Source of the DNA: an uncultured Lachnospiraceae bacterium
GTDB taxonomy: Bacteria > Bacillota > Clostridia > Lachnospirales > Lachnospiraceae
Reading direction: 5' to 3'
Length of the DNA: 14,065 nucleotides
Assembly: GCA_949935685.1 (NCBI GenBank)
Contig: CATLGN010000017.1
Span: forward strand, 1 to 14,065
Shown: positions 7,371 to 13,686 of the stretch, piece after piece
How the letters are laid out: every line of letters starts with the position of its first letter
Position numbering within the stretch: position 1 is the first letter of the stretch
Position numbers and translations under genes: made by a program
The notes under the pieces: generated by a model
Told to the model about the DNA's origin: nothing
Databases searched by the model: none
What the model saw: the letters and a program-made list of their open reading frames with translations, nothing else

Positions 7371-8138
7371 TCATAAACCGGCGATCACCAACGGCACCCG
7401 CGCCTCCTGCGCTTTTCTGATATTTTCGGCCGACACCTCATGGTCCGTAATAATTTTATGCACATCCCGGATCGGGCAGATCACCGACAGATAGCCTCCG
7501 CCAAATTTGCTGCTGTCGGCCAGCACATACACCTCTTTCGCCGCTTCGAATATCGCCCGCTTGATCTGCATCTGCGGTGTCGCAATGGACGTAATGCCCA
7601 CGTCAAAATTAATGCCATGCACACCGATAAAAGCTTTGTCCACACAAAATTGTTCGATATTGCGCACTGCGGCATCCCCCATTGTCGCCGCCAGATGACC
7701 GCCCACATAACCGCCTACCATATACAGCTCCACATGTGAGGTTCCGGCAAGCTCATTGCCGACAAGCAGAGAATTTGTGACAATCGCCAGCCGCTTCTCC
7801 GGGTGCTGTCGAATATGTGCCGCCAGATAAAAGGTGCTCGAAGCGTCATCGAGAATAATGGTATCCCGGTCCTCCAGAAACGCGTAGGCGCACTCCGCGA
7901 TTCTTTTTTTTCTGTCCGTATGCCGATAGATACTCTCCGCCGAATACTTCCGTTCCGGCTCCTTTCCGATTCTGACAGCGCCGCCATGCGTGCGTTTCAG
8001 CAGCCCCTCACTGTCCATATTTTTTATATCATTGCGGATTGTCACTTCCGAGCAGCCAAACTCTCTGGAAAGTTCCGCCACCCGCACGCTGCCCCGCTCC
8101 TTTAATTTTTCCAAAATCAACCGCCTGCGTTCCTGCAT
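7371..8138 (-). CDS. DeoR-family transcriptional regulator
   Basis: A 255-residue protein with the standard DeoR layout. The N-terminal winged helix-turn-helix (about 5-55) includes VRVAELSREFGCSEVTIRND and the family mark EGLLKRTHGGAV. The sugar-phosphate sensing domain follows (about 75-232), with ILDDASST (95-102), VTNSLLVGNELA, MVGGYV, FIGVHGINFDVGITS and VLADSSKFG. DeoR proteins usually repress sugar or sugar-acid operons and release DNA on binding a phosphorylated intermediate. The ATG at 8138 follows GGAGGGG five bases upstream; a second in-frame ATG at 8159 has no such site. It lies 24 bases after ycxB on the same strand. The nearest sugar operon is the PdxA2/DUF1537/KdgT cluster upstream, which is the likely target, but a terminator separates them. 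Confidence 0.88.
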   Translation of the reverse strand: MQERRRLILEKLKERGSVRVAELSREFGCSEVTIRNDIKNMDSEGLLKRTHGGAVRIGKEPERKYSAESIYRHTDRKKRIAECAYAFLEDRDTIILDDASSTFYLAAHIRQHPEKRLAIVTNSLLVGNELAGTSHVELYMVGGYVGGHLAATMGDAAVRNIEQFCVDKAFIGVHGINFDVGITSIATPQMQIKRAIFEAAKEVYVLADSSKFGGGYLSVICPIRDVHKIITDHEVSAENIRKAQEARVPLVIAGL

Positions 8139-8162
8139 ATTCCCCTCCGCATGGCACATATG

Positions 8163-8666
8163 CTAACGCATCCGCATGTTATTCCTTCCCAAATGCCGCG
8201 CAATCATCTGAAAGATTTCCACAAACTGCTCTCCAAAATCCTGCTTCGGTATGATTAACGCCCGCTCCGTTTCATAATAAATACCGATCGTCTTCGGCGT
8301 CACCACAGCCCTCTGGATGTCTTCCCACCGATAATGCCGCTCCATATCGCCCTGCGTTACACAGATACCCTCTTCTTCCGAAAAAACATACTCTGCCGAT
8401 GCGCTATATTCCGGATGAAGCCCAACCTGTTTTTTTGCCCGCAGATAAAGCTGCAGGGGCATACTCCCCAGGAACACAGCCGACGCAGCCAGATACAAGA
8501 CGATACCGGCCATCCCCGTCTGCCCCGACACATACAGCCAAATTCCCGAAAACGCGACGGCCAGTCCGAGTATATTTATCAAAAACCCGCTGAATTTGGA
8601 ATACGCATGAAACAAAAGGAAATCATACAATGCTTCTTTTGTCATATGTACCGTTATTTTATTCAT
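8163..8666 (-). CDS. YcxB-like membrane protein
   Basis: A 167-residue protein. The N-terminal part includes KEALYDFLLFHAYSKFSG, then two membrane segments (about 27-48 and 54-75). A C-terminal YcxB-like domain follows, with EYVFSEEEGICV, HYRWEDIQRAV, IGIYYETERALIIPKQDF and a short tail. It resembles the compact beta domain of the YcxB family, whose function is unknown. A full AAAGGAGG site lies four bases before the ATG, a rather short spacing. The gene stands between the terminator hairpin at 8711-8754 and the DeoR gene, which begins 24 bases after its stop, so the two probably share a transcript. There is no clear functional link to the acid-sugar operon. Confidence 0.75.
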   Translation of the reverse strand: MNKITVHMTKEALYDFLLFHAYSKFSGFLINILGLAVAFSGIWLYVSGQTGMAGIVLYLAASAVFLGSMPLQLYLRAKKQVGLHPEYSASAEYVFSEEEGICVTQGDMERHYRWEDIQRAVVTPKTIGIYYETERALIIPKQDFGEQFVEIFQMIARHLGRNNMRMR

Positions 8667-8710
8667 ATATCCTCCTTTACAGCTTCCCCCGGCGCACCGG
8701 AATCTCTCTG

Positions 8711-8754
8711 TAAAAAAGTCCTTTTATATTTTACCATATAAAAGGACTTTTTTC
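8711..8754 (-). terminator. Perfect 18-bp hairpin terminator of the acid-sugar operon
   Basis: Arms at 8712-8728 (AAAAAAGTCCTTTTATA) and 8737-8753 are exact reverse complements over 17 bp, and one further inner T-A pair leaves a six-base loop. On the minus strand the stem ends in six T residues, as expected for an intrinsic terminator. Because the arms also begin with six A residues, it would work in both directions. It lies about 110 bases after the KdgT stop. The loop, read on the minus strand, contains TGGTAAAAT, which resembles an extended -10 element. Confidence 0.7.
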
Positions 8755-8787
8755 ACTTATATATTATTTTAGTCACTCAAGTTCAGC

Positions 8788-8847
8788 CGGAGCGAAACCG
8801 GAGGGCAAATCGTGCTCGCACGAATTTGACCGTCGGTTTTCGCTCCG
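8788..8847 (-). repeat. 60-base imperfect hairpin element in the 3' region of the KdgT operon
   Basis: The outer arms CGGAGCGAAACCG (8788-8800) and CGGTTTTCGCTCCG (8834-8847) pair with one bulge. The inner arms GGCAAAT-CGTG and CACG-AATTTGACC pair around a CTCG tetraloop at 8815-8818. The bases just outside, CGCTC (8841-8845) and GAGCG (8851-8855), could form a competing small hairpin. It lies between the KdgT stop and the terminator and is too long and regular for chance. I suspect a dispersed palindromic repeat or an mRNA-stabilising element. Confidence 0.6.
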
Positions 8848-8863
8848 AGAGAGCGTCCGCAGA

Positions 8864-9886
8864 TTACCGCCCCGCATAAGCCCATCCGTCCGGACCATAA
8901 ATCCCCTTCTGATGTTTCTGCATATATTTGTCGAAAGCCGCGGTTATAAACGGGCACAGGAACAGGGTGATAATGGATGCCGTTGCGCATTGCGCGGTAG
9001 CCATGCTCACATAAGGCGACATGGACGGATCCGCTTCTGCCACTGCCGCCGGTGTCATCGCCGAGTTCAGCGCCGTCGTTCCGATGGCAGCGCCCATGGC
9101 ATTGCGTTCTTTTTTCGGAAGCAGCAAATTAATAATAAAGAAGAACAGTACGGCTGTCGCCGCGGAAATCAGGCCCAGTACGATACCGGAAGCGCCCGCC
9201 ATCAGGATTGTCTTCACGTCGGTCTTGGCGCCGATGGATATGGTCATAAAAAATGTAACAATCGGCTGCGCACTTTTACATGCTTCCCGGAATCCTTTAT
9301 CCAGATTTCCCCAGGCAAATCCAATCAGCAGCGGCACCAGCACGGCGATCAGCGATTTGATCGGAATATTGGCCAGCCCGGTCGCCCCAAGCGCAACCAG
9401 CGTAAAAAACGGTCCGTCATTCAGAGACAGAATGGAGATCGCACCGGTATCGGTCGCATTTCCAAACTGGGACGACAGGGAAATATACAGAGAACCGTTG
9501 GAATTTGTAATCGCCGCGATCAGTACAAACGGCGCAATGCCCAGAAATCCGGCCGGGCCGCAGACTTTTCCGACGATCAGGCCCAGCACAACGCCGAGCA
9601 GGAATTTGGAACCCGTCATAATCACGCCCTTATATAACGGCATCCCCACCTGTTTGATATTAATCATTGACCCGCATACAATCAGGAAAAATCCCATCAT
9701 ACAGGAATTCCCTTCATAAAACAGCGCCGTCACATAACCGCCGATCTGAAATACCTGCGGTACAAACGTGGCCAGCAAGACTGCGATGACAAGCGGAATG
9801 ATAACAAGACCGCCAGGGAGATTTTTCATTTTATTCAGAATATCAAGATCCTTTTGTTTTCCGGATTCCATTTGATTATCACTCAT
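8864..9886 (-). CDS. kdgT: KdgT-type 2-keto-3-deoxygluconate permease family transporter
   Basis: A 340-residue protein with about ten hydrophobic segments, matching the KdgT family in length and sequence: PGGLVIIPLVIAVLLATF near the N-terminus, AAITNSNGSLYISLSSQFG, LSLNDGPFFTLVALGATG, LIGFAWGNLDKGFRE, ISIGAKTD and AAIGTTALNSAMTPAAVAEA. Founding members import 2-keto-3-deoxygluconate by proton symport. Here the gene is the last of an operon with PdxA2 and a DUF1537 kinase, and the window holds no KDG kinase or aldolase, so the substrate is more likely a four-carbon acid such as threonate or erythronate. The ATG at 9886 follows AAAGGAA; the frame is open upstream to 9982, but that part has no homology and no ribosome binding site. 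Confidence 0.85.
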   Translation of the reverse strand: MSDNQMESGKQKDLDILNKMKNLPGGLVIIPLVIAVLLATFVPQVFQIGGYVTALFYEGNSCMMGFFLIVCGSMINIKQVGMPLYKGVIMTGSKFLLGVVLGLIVGKVCGPAGFLGIAPFVLIAAITNSNGSLYISLSSQFGNATDTGAISILSLNDGPFFTLVALGATGLANIPIKSLIAVLVPLLIGFAWGNLDKGFREACKSAQPIVTFFMTISIGAKTDVKTILMAGASGIVLGLISAATAVLFFFIINLLLPKKERNAMGAAIGTTALNSAMTPAAVAEADPSMSPYVSMATAQCATASIITLFLCPFITAAFDKYMQKHQKGIYGPDGWAYAGR

Positions 9887-9939
9887 GGTTCGTTTCCTTT
9901 CTTTTTCTATTTTGTTGTGACAGAGACGATTTCCAGCGA

Positions 9940-11280
9940 TTATCTCGCCGCCTCCCGGAACAGTCGGTCCACAATATCGCATGCCGTATTGTCGTTGCCC
10001 GTCAGACCGCCCTTGCCCACGATCGGCAGCCCTTCGTAGCTCCCCACAAGCCGTCCGATGTCGGTCTGCGGAATGACATAGTCAATGACTTCGATGCATT
10101 CCACGCCGAGCTGCCGGCATACATTTACCATTGTATCGCCGCCCGTCGTATACAGACCCGCGATTTTCTCCCGTCCCACTTCCTCCAGTACCCGGGCTAT
10201 CATCATCCCCAGACCGGCATTGATCCTGTCGGCGCTCATACCCATGGCATAATGCCGCTTATTGTCTTCTTCCGTCAGATTCAGGATTCCGCCGTGCAAC
10301 GCCGTCTCAAAAAGGATGGCCCGCGGCGGTTCTCCAAGCTGCAGCAGTCCGGCCGCTCTGCGCACGGCTTCTGACACTTCCGCCAATGCAACGTCGCCGC
10401 CCTCAATCAGCGCCACCGGATCCACACTGATTCGTGCATGCCGGGGATCCTCACAGAGAACTTCCATCTGTTTCTTTGTAACAGGCGTCGCGCTTCCCGC
10501 AGCAATCAATACCGTCCTGCCTTTTTCGTCCGCTTTGGGCGGAATATTGGGTTTCTCCAGACCGATGAGACTTCTGTGGTACGCCAGTTTGGATGTGAAC
10601 GGTCCCGGATCCACGCTGACGACATTCCAGTTCAGCGCAATGCACGCCTGCGCAATATTTTCCACGTCCTCCAATGTGATCGCATCCACAACAATCACGC
10701 TGCACCCCGATGCCCGCTGCTGCGCCAGCGCCTCCTTGATTGCACTGTCCCCGCCGAGGACGTGATCCAGTGTGACAAGCCCCACCTGCCGTCTCGTCTG
10801 TCCGGCAATCAGACGGGGAATATAATTTTCTTTTACCGGTGTCCTCACATCTCTGGCAACCGGCGTATTAATCAGCGCCACACCGTCGATCACCGAATAT
10901 CCGCCCACCAGAATCCGCCGAGACTGGGGCATAGCCGGCACGACAACCGCCACCGTATCCGGGCTGAGCTGATCAAGCATGGCGTCGATCTCCACACCAA
11001 TGCCGCCCCGCATTGTCGTGTCCGTACGTTTTTGAAAATATGTAACGCCCATCTGCTGTAATGCGCCGGTTGCTTCCTTTACCTTCTCATATGCTTCATT
11101 TGCCGGAAGCGGACGGCTGTTACTGCTGATAATAACCACGTCTAACTGCTCGACGCTTTCCGCGTTTACCGCCGCTTCCACATTGAAAAACACGGCTGTC
11201 CGCGCCTGACTTCTGGCAAGCAGGACACCTGTCGTTGTGGCGCCGGTGAGATCATCGGCAACGACTCCGATCAATGGCAT
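9940..11280 (-). CDS. DUF1537 four-carbon acid sugar kinase (D-threonate/D-erythronate kinase family)
   Basis: A 446-residue protein of normal length for the DUF1537 kinases, which have an N-terminal substrate-binding domain and a C-terminal nucleotide-binding domain. Visible marks are GVVADDLTGATTTGV at 5-19, QKRTDTTMRGGIG at 83-95 (KTDSTLRG in many relatives), AAGSATPVT in the middle, TTGGDTMVNV near 378-387 and IVGKGGLTGNDNTA near 420-433. Characterised members phosphorylate four-carbon sugar acids such as D-threonate, D-erythronate or L-threonate at O4. The gene follows PdxA2 by 29 bases, with GGGAGGG six bases before its ATG. That pairing means the 4-phosphate made here is the substrate of PdxA2. 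Which stereoisomer is used cannot be decided from the sequence. Confidence 0.88.
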   Translation of the reverse strand: MPLIGVVADDLTGATTTGVLLARSQARTAVFFNVEAAVNAESVEQLDVVIISSNSRPLPANEAYEKVKEATGALQQMGVTYFQKRTDTTMRGGIGVEIDAMLDQLSPDTVAVVVPAMPQSRRILVGGYSVIDGVALINTPVARDVRTPVKENYIPRLIAGQTRRQVGLVTLDHVLGGDSAIKEALAQQRASGCSVIVVDAITLEDVENIAQACIALNWNVVSVDPGPFTSKLAYHRSLIGLEKPNIPPKADEKGRTVLIAAGSATPVTKKQMEVLCEDPRHARISVDPVALIEGGDVALAEVSEAVRRAAGLLQLGEPPRAILFETALHGGILNLTEEDNKRHYAMGMSADRINAGLGMMIARVLEEVGREKIAGLYTTGGDTMVNVCRQLGVECIEVIDYVIPQTDIGRLVGSYEGLPIVGKGGLTGNDNTACDIVDRLFREAAR

Positions 11281-11309
11281 AACTGTCCCTCCCTTTCTTT
11301 CTCTCCCCG

Positions 11310-12329
11310 TTATTTTGCTTCTTTTTCATGCTGTTTCGCGGCATACTCCGAAACAACCATGGTGGATTCGATCAGGCTGACACAGCCCGCAATTCCTTTT
11401 CCCGCAATATCAAATGCCGTCCCATGGTCCACAGAGCTTCTGATAAAGGGAAGGCCGAATGTAAGCGTTACCGATTTTTCGAAGTCCAGTGTCTTACATG
11501 CGATATGTCCCTGATCGTGATACAGAGAAAGAATCGCATCGAACTTGCCGGATTTCCCGATATGGAATACCGAATCCGCCGGGCATGGGCCGATGGCATT
11601 GACGCCTCTTTCCTTTGCCGCTTCCACTGCCGGCCCGATGTCGGTCATTTCCTCCGTTCCGAACAAGCCGTTGTCGCCGTTATGCGGATTCAGCCCTGCC
11701 ACGGCGATCAGCGGATTCTCAATGCCGATTTTGCGCAGCTCTTTGTCGATATTCACTACATTTTCCAAAACGACATCCTTCGTGGCATAATGGCACGCAT
11801 CCACAAGCGACATATGGCGGCTGACAAAAAATACCCGCAATTTATGACAGGAAAACATTGTCAGTGCATACGGCGAATTGGTCGCATGCTGATAAATCTC
11901 CGTATGTCCCGGCTCTTTCACACCGGCCAGCTTGATTGCGCCTTTGTGAATCGGTGAAGTCGATACGGCGTCGATCTTGCCCGCCATACCGAGCTCAATC
12001 GATTTCATAATCCAGTCAACCGCCATCTGCCCGGCAAGCTTCTGCTCCTTACCCCATTCGATGGAATCCGTATCATACTCGCCGGTTTCCATAATATCGA
12101 TCGTCCCGTATTCATAACGGGCCTCCGAGGGATCTGTAATCAAATGATACCGCAGCTCCTTGCCCAAAATCTTAGCCGCTCTCTCCATAATTGCCTGACT
12201 GCCGATTACAAATGGCCTGCAGCACGCATGAATTTCTTTCGATAACATTGTTCCGGTTACGATTTCCGGTCCAATCCCCGCCGGATCTCCCATCGTAATC
12301 GCTGTTACTGGTTTGAATTTTTCGCTCAT
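11310..12329 (-). CDS. pdxA2: PdxA2-type 4-phospho-sugar-acid dehydrogenase
   Basis: A 339-residue member of the PdxA family: TMGDPAGIGPEIV at 12-24, STSPIHKGA at 123-131, PGHTEIYQHAT, and the metal-binding histidines H172 (RHMSLVDA), H216 (NPHNGDNGLFG) and H271 (YHDQGHIACK), followed by SVDHGTAFDIAGKG. Classical PdxA oxidises 4-phosphohydroxy-L-threonine for vitamin B6. PdxA2 proteins instead oxidise and decarboxylate D-threonate or D-erythronate 4-phosphate to dihydroxyacetone phosphate. The neighbouring DUF1537 kinase and KdgT-type permease, and the absence of other B6 genes, favour the PdxA2 role. The ATG at 12329 is preceded by AAAGGA at a nine-base distance; an in-frame start at 12374 adds a Lys/Asn-rich stretch without homology. 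It is the first gene of the operon. Confidence 0.88.
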   Translation of the reverse strand: MSEKFKPVTAITMGDPAGIGPEIVTGTMLSKEIHACCRPFVIGSQAIMERAAKILGKELRYHLITDPSEARYEYGTIDIMETGEYDTDSIEWGKEQKLAGQMAVDWIMKSIELGMAGKIDAVSTSPIHKGAIKLAGVKEPGHTEIYQHATNSPYALTMFSCHKLRVFFVSRHMSLVDACHYATKDVVLENVVNIDKELRKIGIENPLIAVAGLNPHNGDNGLFGTEEMTDIGPAVEAAKERGVNAIGPCPADSVFHIGKSGKFDAILSLYHDQGHIACKTLDFEKSVTLTFGLPFIRSSVDHGTAFDIAGKGIAGCVSLIESTMVVSEYAAKQHEKEAK

Positions 12330-12341
12330 TTTTCCTTTTCC

Positions 12342-12523
12342 TTTCGTTTTATTTTCATTTATTTTTTCGTTCACATTTCTTTATGTTTATATTGTATAAT
12401 CTTTTTTTGCGTTTTACAACTGTTTTTTTACATTTCGTTACTTATATCTATTTGATACGATAGGTTTTTGTATAATTTGCATAGTATATTCACACTCAAT
12501 TTTCGTTTTCTTTCGTTTTTTCG
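12342..12523. promoter_or_regulatory. Cluster of TTTCGTT repeats, candidate DeoR-family operators
   Basis: The exact heptamer TTTCGTT (plus strand) occurs at 12342, 12365, 12433, 12501 and 12511, and a variant TTTCGAT at 12519. The last three form a tandem array with steps of 10 and 8 bases. Copies flank the predicted pdxA2 promoter on both sides. Some DeoR-family regulators (AgaR, for example) bind imperfect direct repeats rich in CTTTC, so operator function is plausible. The copy at 12342 overlaps the complement of the ribosome binding site and may be there for that reason. Confidence 0.4.
12391..12419 (-). promoter_or_regulatory. Probable promoter of the pdxA2 operon
   Basis: On the minus strand TTGTAA (12414-12419) and TACAAT (12391-12396) are separated by exactly 17 bases. 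The -10 matches five of six and the -35 four of six consensus bases. Transcription would start near 12384, giving a leader of about 55 bases before the ATG at 12329. Confidence 0.5.
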
Positions 12524-12557
12524 ATTTGGTATTTTTGTGCGGATGATTTTTCGGGCA

Positions 12558-12610
12558 GAAAAAAAGCAGCGCCATATATCCGATACAGGATATTATGACT
12601 GCTGCTTTTT
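12558..12610 (-). terminator. Intrinsic terminator of the toxin-antitoxin operon
   Basis: Arms AAAAAGCAGC (12561-12570) and GCTGCTTTTT (12601-12610) are perfect complements. Inside them CATATATCC and GGATATTATG pair with one bulge. On the minus strand the stem is followed by a run of seven T residues, a strong U-tract, about 125 bases after the toxin stop. On the plus strand it also ends in T residues, so it insulates both sides. Confidence 0.8.
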
Positions 12611-12733
12611 GCTTTTTATTTGATTTTTACTGTTCTGCCGGGATTTATATAAATCAATGTCACATTAATATAAATATCTGACATCTTTCATCTAATATTT
12701 ATTATTAACAAATTACATAATCTTGCGTCTTTC

Positions 12734-13006
12734 CTATATGCCAAACAAATCAGCATGTGTTCCGGTCCTGGACAATTCTAAGCAGCCATCGCCATAGCGA
12801 TATATTAACAGCCAATCCGACGATATATGGCATTCCCGAAAACCTGTATAATTTCCTTTTAAATTATGATCCCGATTTTTAATGTCAAGCGGTTCTGGTG
12901 TTTGCAATTTTTCAAGAATATGCTCTAATAAAGTAAAATCATATCCCCTTTTCTGACATGTTTTTAAATCTTTTTTCATCTTTCCAGAATACTTAATCTT
13001 GAGCAT
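12734..13006 (-). CDS. yafQ: YafQ-family mRNA interferase toxin
   Basis: A 90-residue protein of the YafQ branch of the RelE toxins, which cut mRNA on the ribosome. It starts with IKYSGKMKKDLKTCQKRGYD and continues with RDHNLKGNYTGFRECHIS, SDWLLIYRY and RTGTHADLF. Residues corresponding to the catalytic set of E. coli YafQ are all present with a constant offset of three: H47, H60, D64, W65, H84 and F88. The toxin therefore looks intact and active. It starts four bases after the antitoxin stop codon, and its GGAGG site lies within the end of the antitoxin gene, so translation is coupled, as usual in type II modules. Base composition is AT-rich compared with the metabolic operon to its left. 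Confidence 0.9.
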   Translation of the reverse strand: MLKIKYSGKMKKDLKTCQKRGYDFTLLEHILEKLQTPEPLDIKNRDHNLKGNYTGFRECHISSDWLLIYRYGDGCLELSRTGTHADLFGI

Positions 13007-13010
13007 TTTA

Positions 13011-13220
13011 TCAATCCTCCAGCATCATTTTTAAAAAATCATGCGAGGAACCGTCAAATACCTCACCTCCTCCATTTTCCAACTCTTGCATGGCTTCCAG
13101 CGTCTCGGCATTTGGCATTTCGTCCGGGACTGCCGCGCCCTGCAAGTAAGCAATGATATAATACATTTTGCTCTCCGGTATTTGATCTATGAGACTTTTT
13201 GCCAATTCCCTGCTACTCAT
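13011..13220 (-). CDS. Putative antitoxin partner of YafQ
   Basis: A 69-residue acidic protein. The C-terminal half, PNAETLEAMQELENGGGE followed by a DFLKMMLED tail, resembles the toxin-wrapping tail of RelB/DinJ antitoxins. The N-terminal half (ELAKSLIDQIPESKMYYIIA) lacks an obvious ribbon-helix-helix and looks like two helices, of a kind I associate with Clostridia antitoxins annotated only as hypothetical. I place the start at the ATG at 13220, with GGAAG eight bases upstream; a GTG at 13229 in frame is poorer because it overlaps that site. The call rests on position, immediately upstream of and coupled to the YafQ gene, and on the C-terminal motif. Whether it binds DNA itself is uncertain. 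Confidence 0.7.
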   Translation of the reverse strand: MSSRELAKSLIDQIPESKMYYIIAYLQGAAVPDEMPNAETLEAMQELENGGGEVFDGSSHDFLKMMLED

Positions 13221-13241
13221 AATATACACTTCCTTTCGTGA

Positions 13242-13531
13242 TTATTGTATGCGGCTATTCGCAGGCTTCTGCCCTATTCCATATTTCACAATGCCTGTTA
13301 CACTTGTCGTTTCAATCAATGCTTCCAAACAATCAGGGATACCTGAATATGATGTTATTTCTTCCCACACTTTTCCCTGAGAATCGGCAAAGAGCAAATC
13401 TTCACCATTTTTTATCTCGTTTTTCGAAATAAACCGTTCTGTCGCATGTAACTGAATCGAAATTTATAATATCACTATTACAATCCGGATATAATTTTAT
13501 AAACATCTTCTGCAATACTGTTATAATTCAT
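13242..13531 (-). pseudogene. Small gene broken by two single-A frameshifts, upstream of the antitoxin
   Basis: An ATG at 13531 has a strong AAGGAGG (13539-13545) seven bases upstream, but the frame stops after 17 codons. Omitting one A from the AAAA run in the 13th-14th codon region and one from the six-A run near 13409 gives one continuous 95-residue protein ending at the TAA at 13242-13244. It begins MNYNSIAEDVYK and continues LYPDCNSDIINFDSVTCDR, TVYFEKRDK, NGEDLLFADSQGKVW and EEITSYSGIPDCLEALIE. Codon choice and composition are protein-like throughout. I do not recognise the family. It lies 21 bases before the antitoxin on the same strand, probably as the first gene of that operon. Either it is a recent pseudogene or both indels are sequencing errors in A-runs. 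Confidence 0.65.
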
Positions 13532-13548
13532 CTCAAATCCTCCTTCCT

Positions 13549-13564
13549 TTACAATATTGTAACA
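13549..13564 (-). promoter_or_regulatory. Extended -10 promoter overlapping a 14-bp palindrome (candidate operator)
   Basis: TTACAATATTGTAA (13549-13562) is a perfect palindrome. On the minus strand TGTTACAAT (13556-13564) is an extended -10 element lying inside it. No good -35 is visible. The predicted start point is close to the ribosome binding site at 13539-13545, so the leader would be very short. A palindrome over the promoter is typical of self-repressed toxin-antitoxin operons. Confidence 0.45.
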
Positions 13565-13686
13565 CGCTTATATCTTTATTTCAGTAATTATTATAAATCT
13601 TATTTTTCATATATTATTATGAATTTGTACTTAAAATCATAATTTAATCAATGTTTTATTCTCAAAACGATTATTCAAAAAATGTT

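Larger units (their letters stand above)
12330..12733. other. 404-base gene-free AT-rich spacer
   Basis: No credible coding sequence. It holds the pdxA2 promoter and TTTCGTT cluster on the left and the toxin-antitoxin terminator at 12558-12610. From 12611 to 12733 there is only AT-rich sequence in which I see no defined element. Confidence 0.7.

Noticed and set aside
9021..9719. Long plus-strand frames opposite the KdgT gene (8912-9637 and 9021-9719)
   Set aside because: Both mirror a well-conserved transporter; no ribosome binding site or domain supports them.
10262..11061. Plus-strand frames opposite the DUF1537 kinase
   Set aside because: The kinase on the minus strand has clear motifs along its whole length; these frames are by-products of its GC-skewed codons.
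11328..11957. 209-residue plus-strand frame opposite pdxA2
   Set aside because: It is antisense to a complete PdxA-family protein with its metal ligands intact.
13041..13432. Short plus-strand frames between the antitoxin and the right end
   Set aside because: They overlap the antitoxin and the frameshifted gene on the minus strand, and no start has a ribosome binding site.
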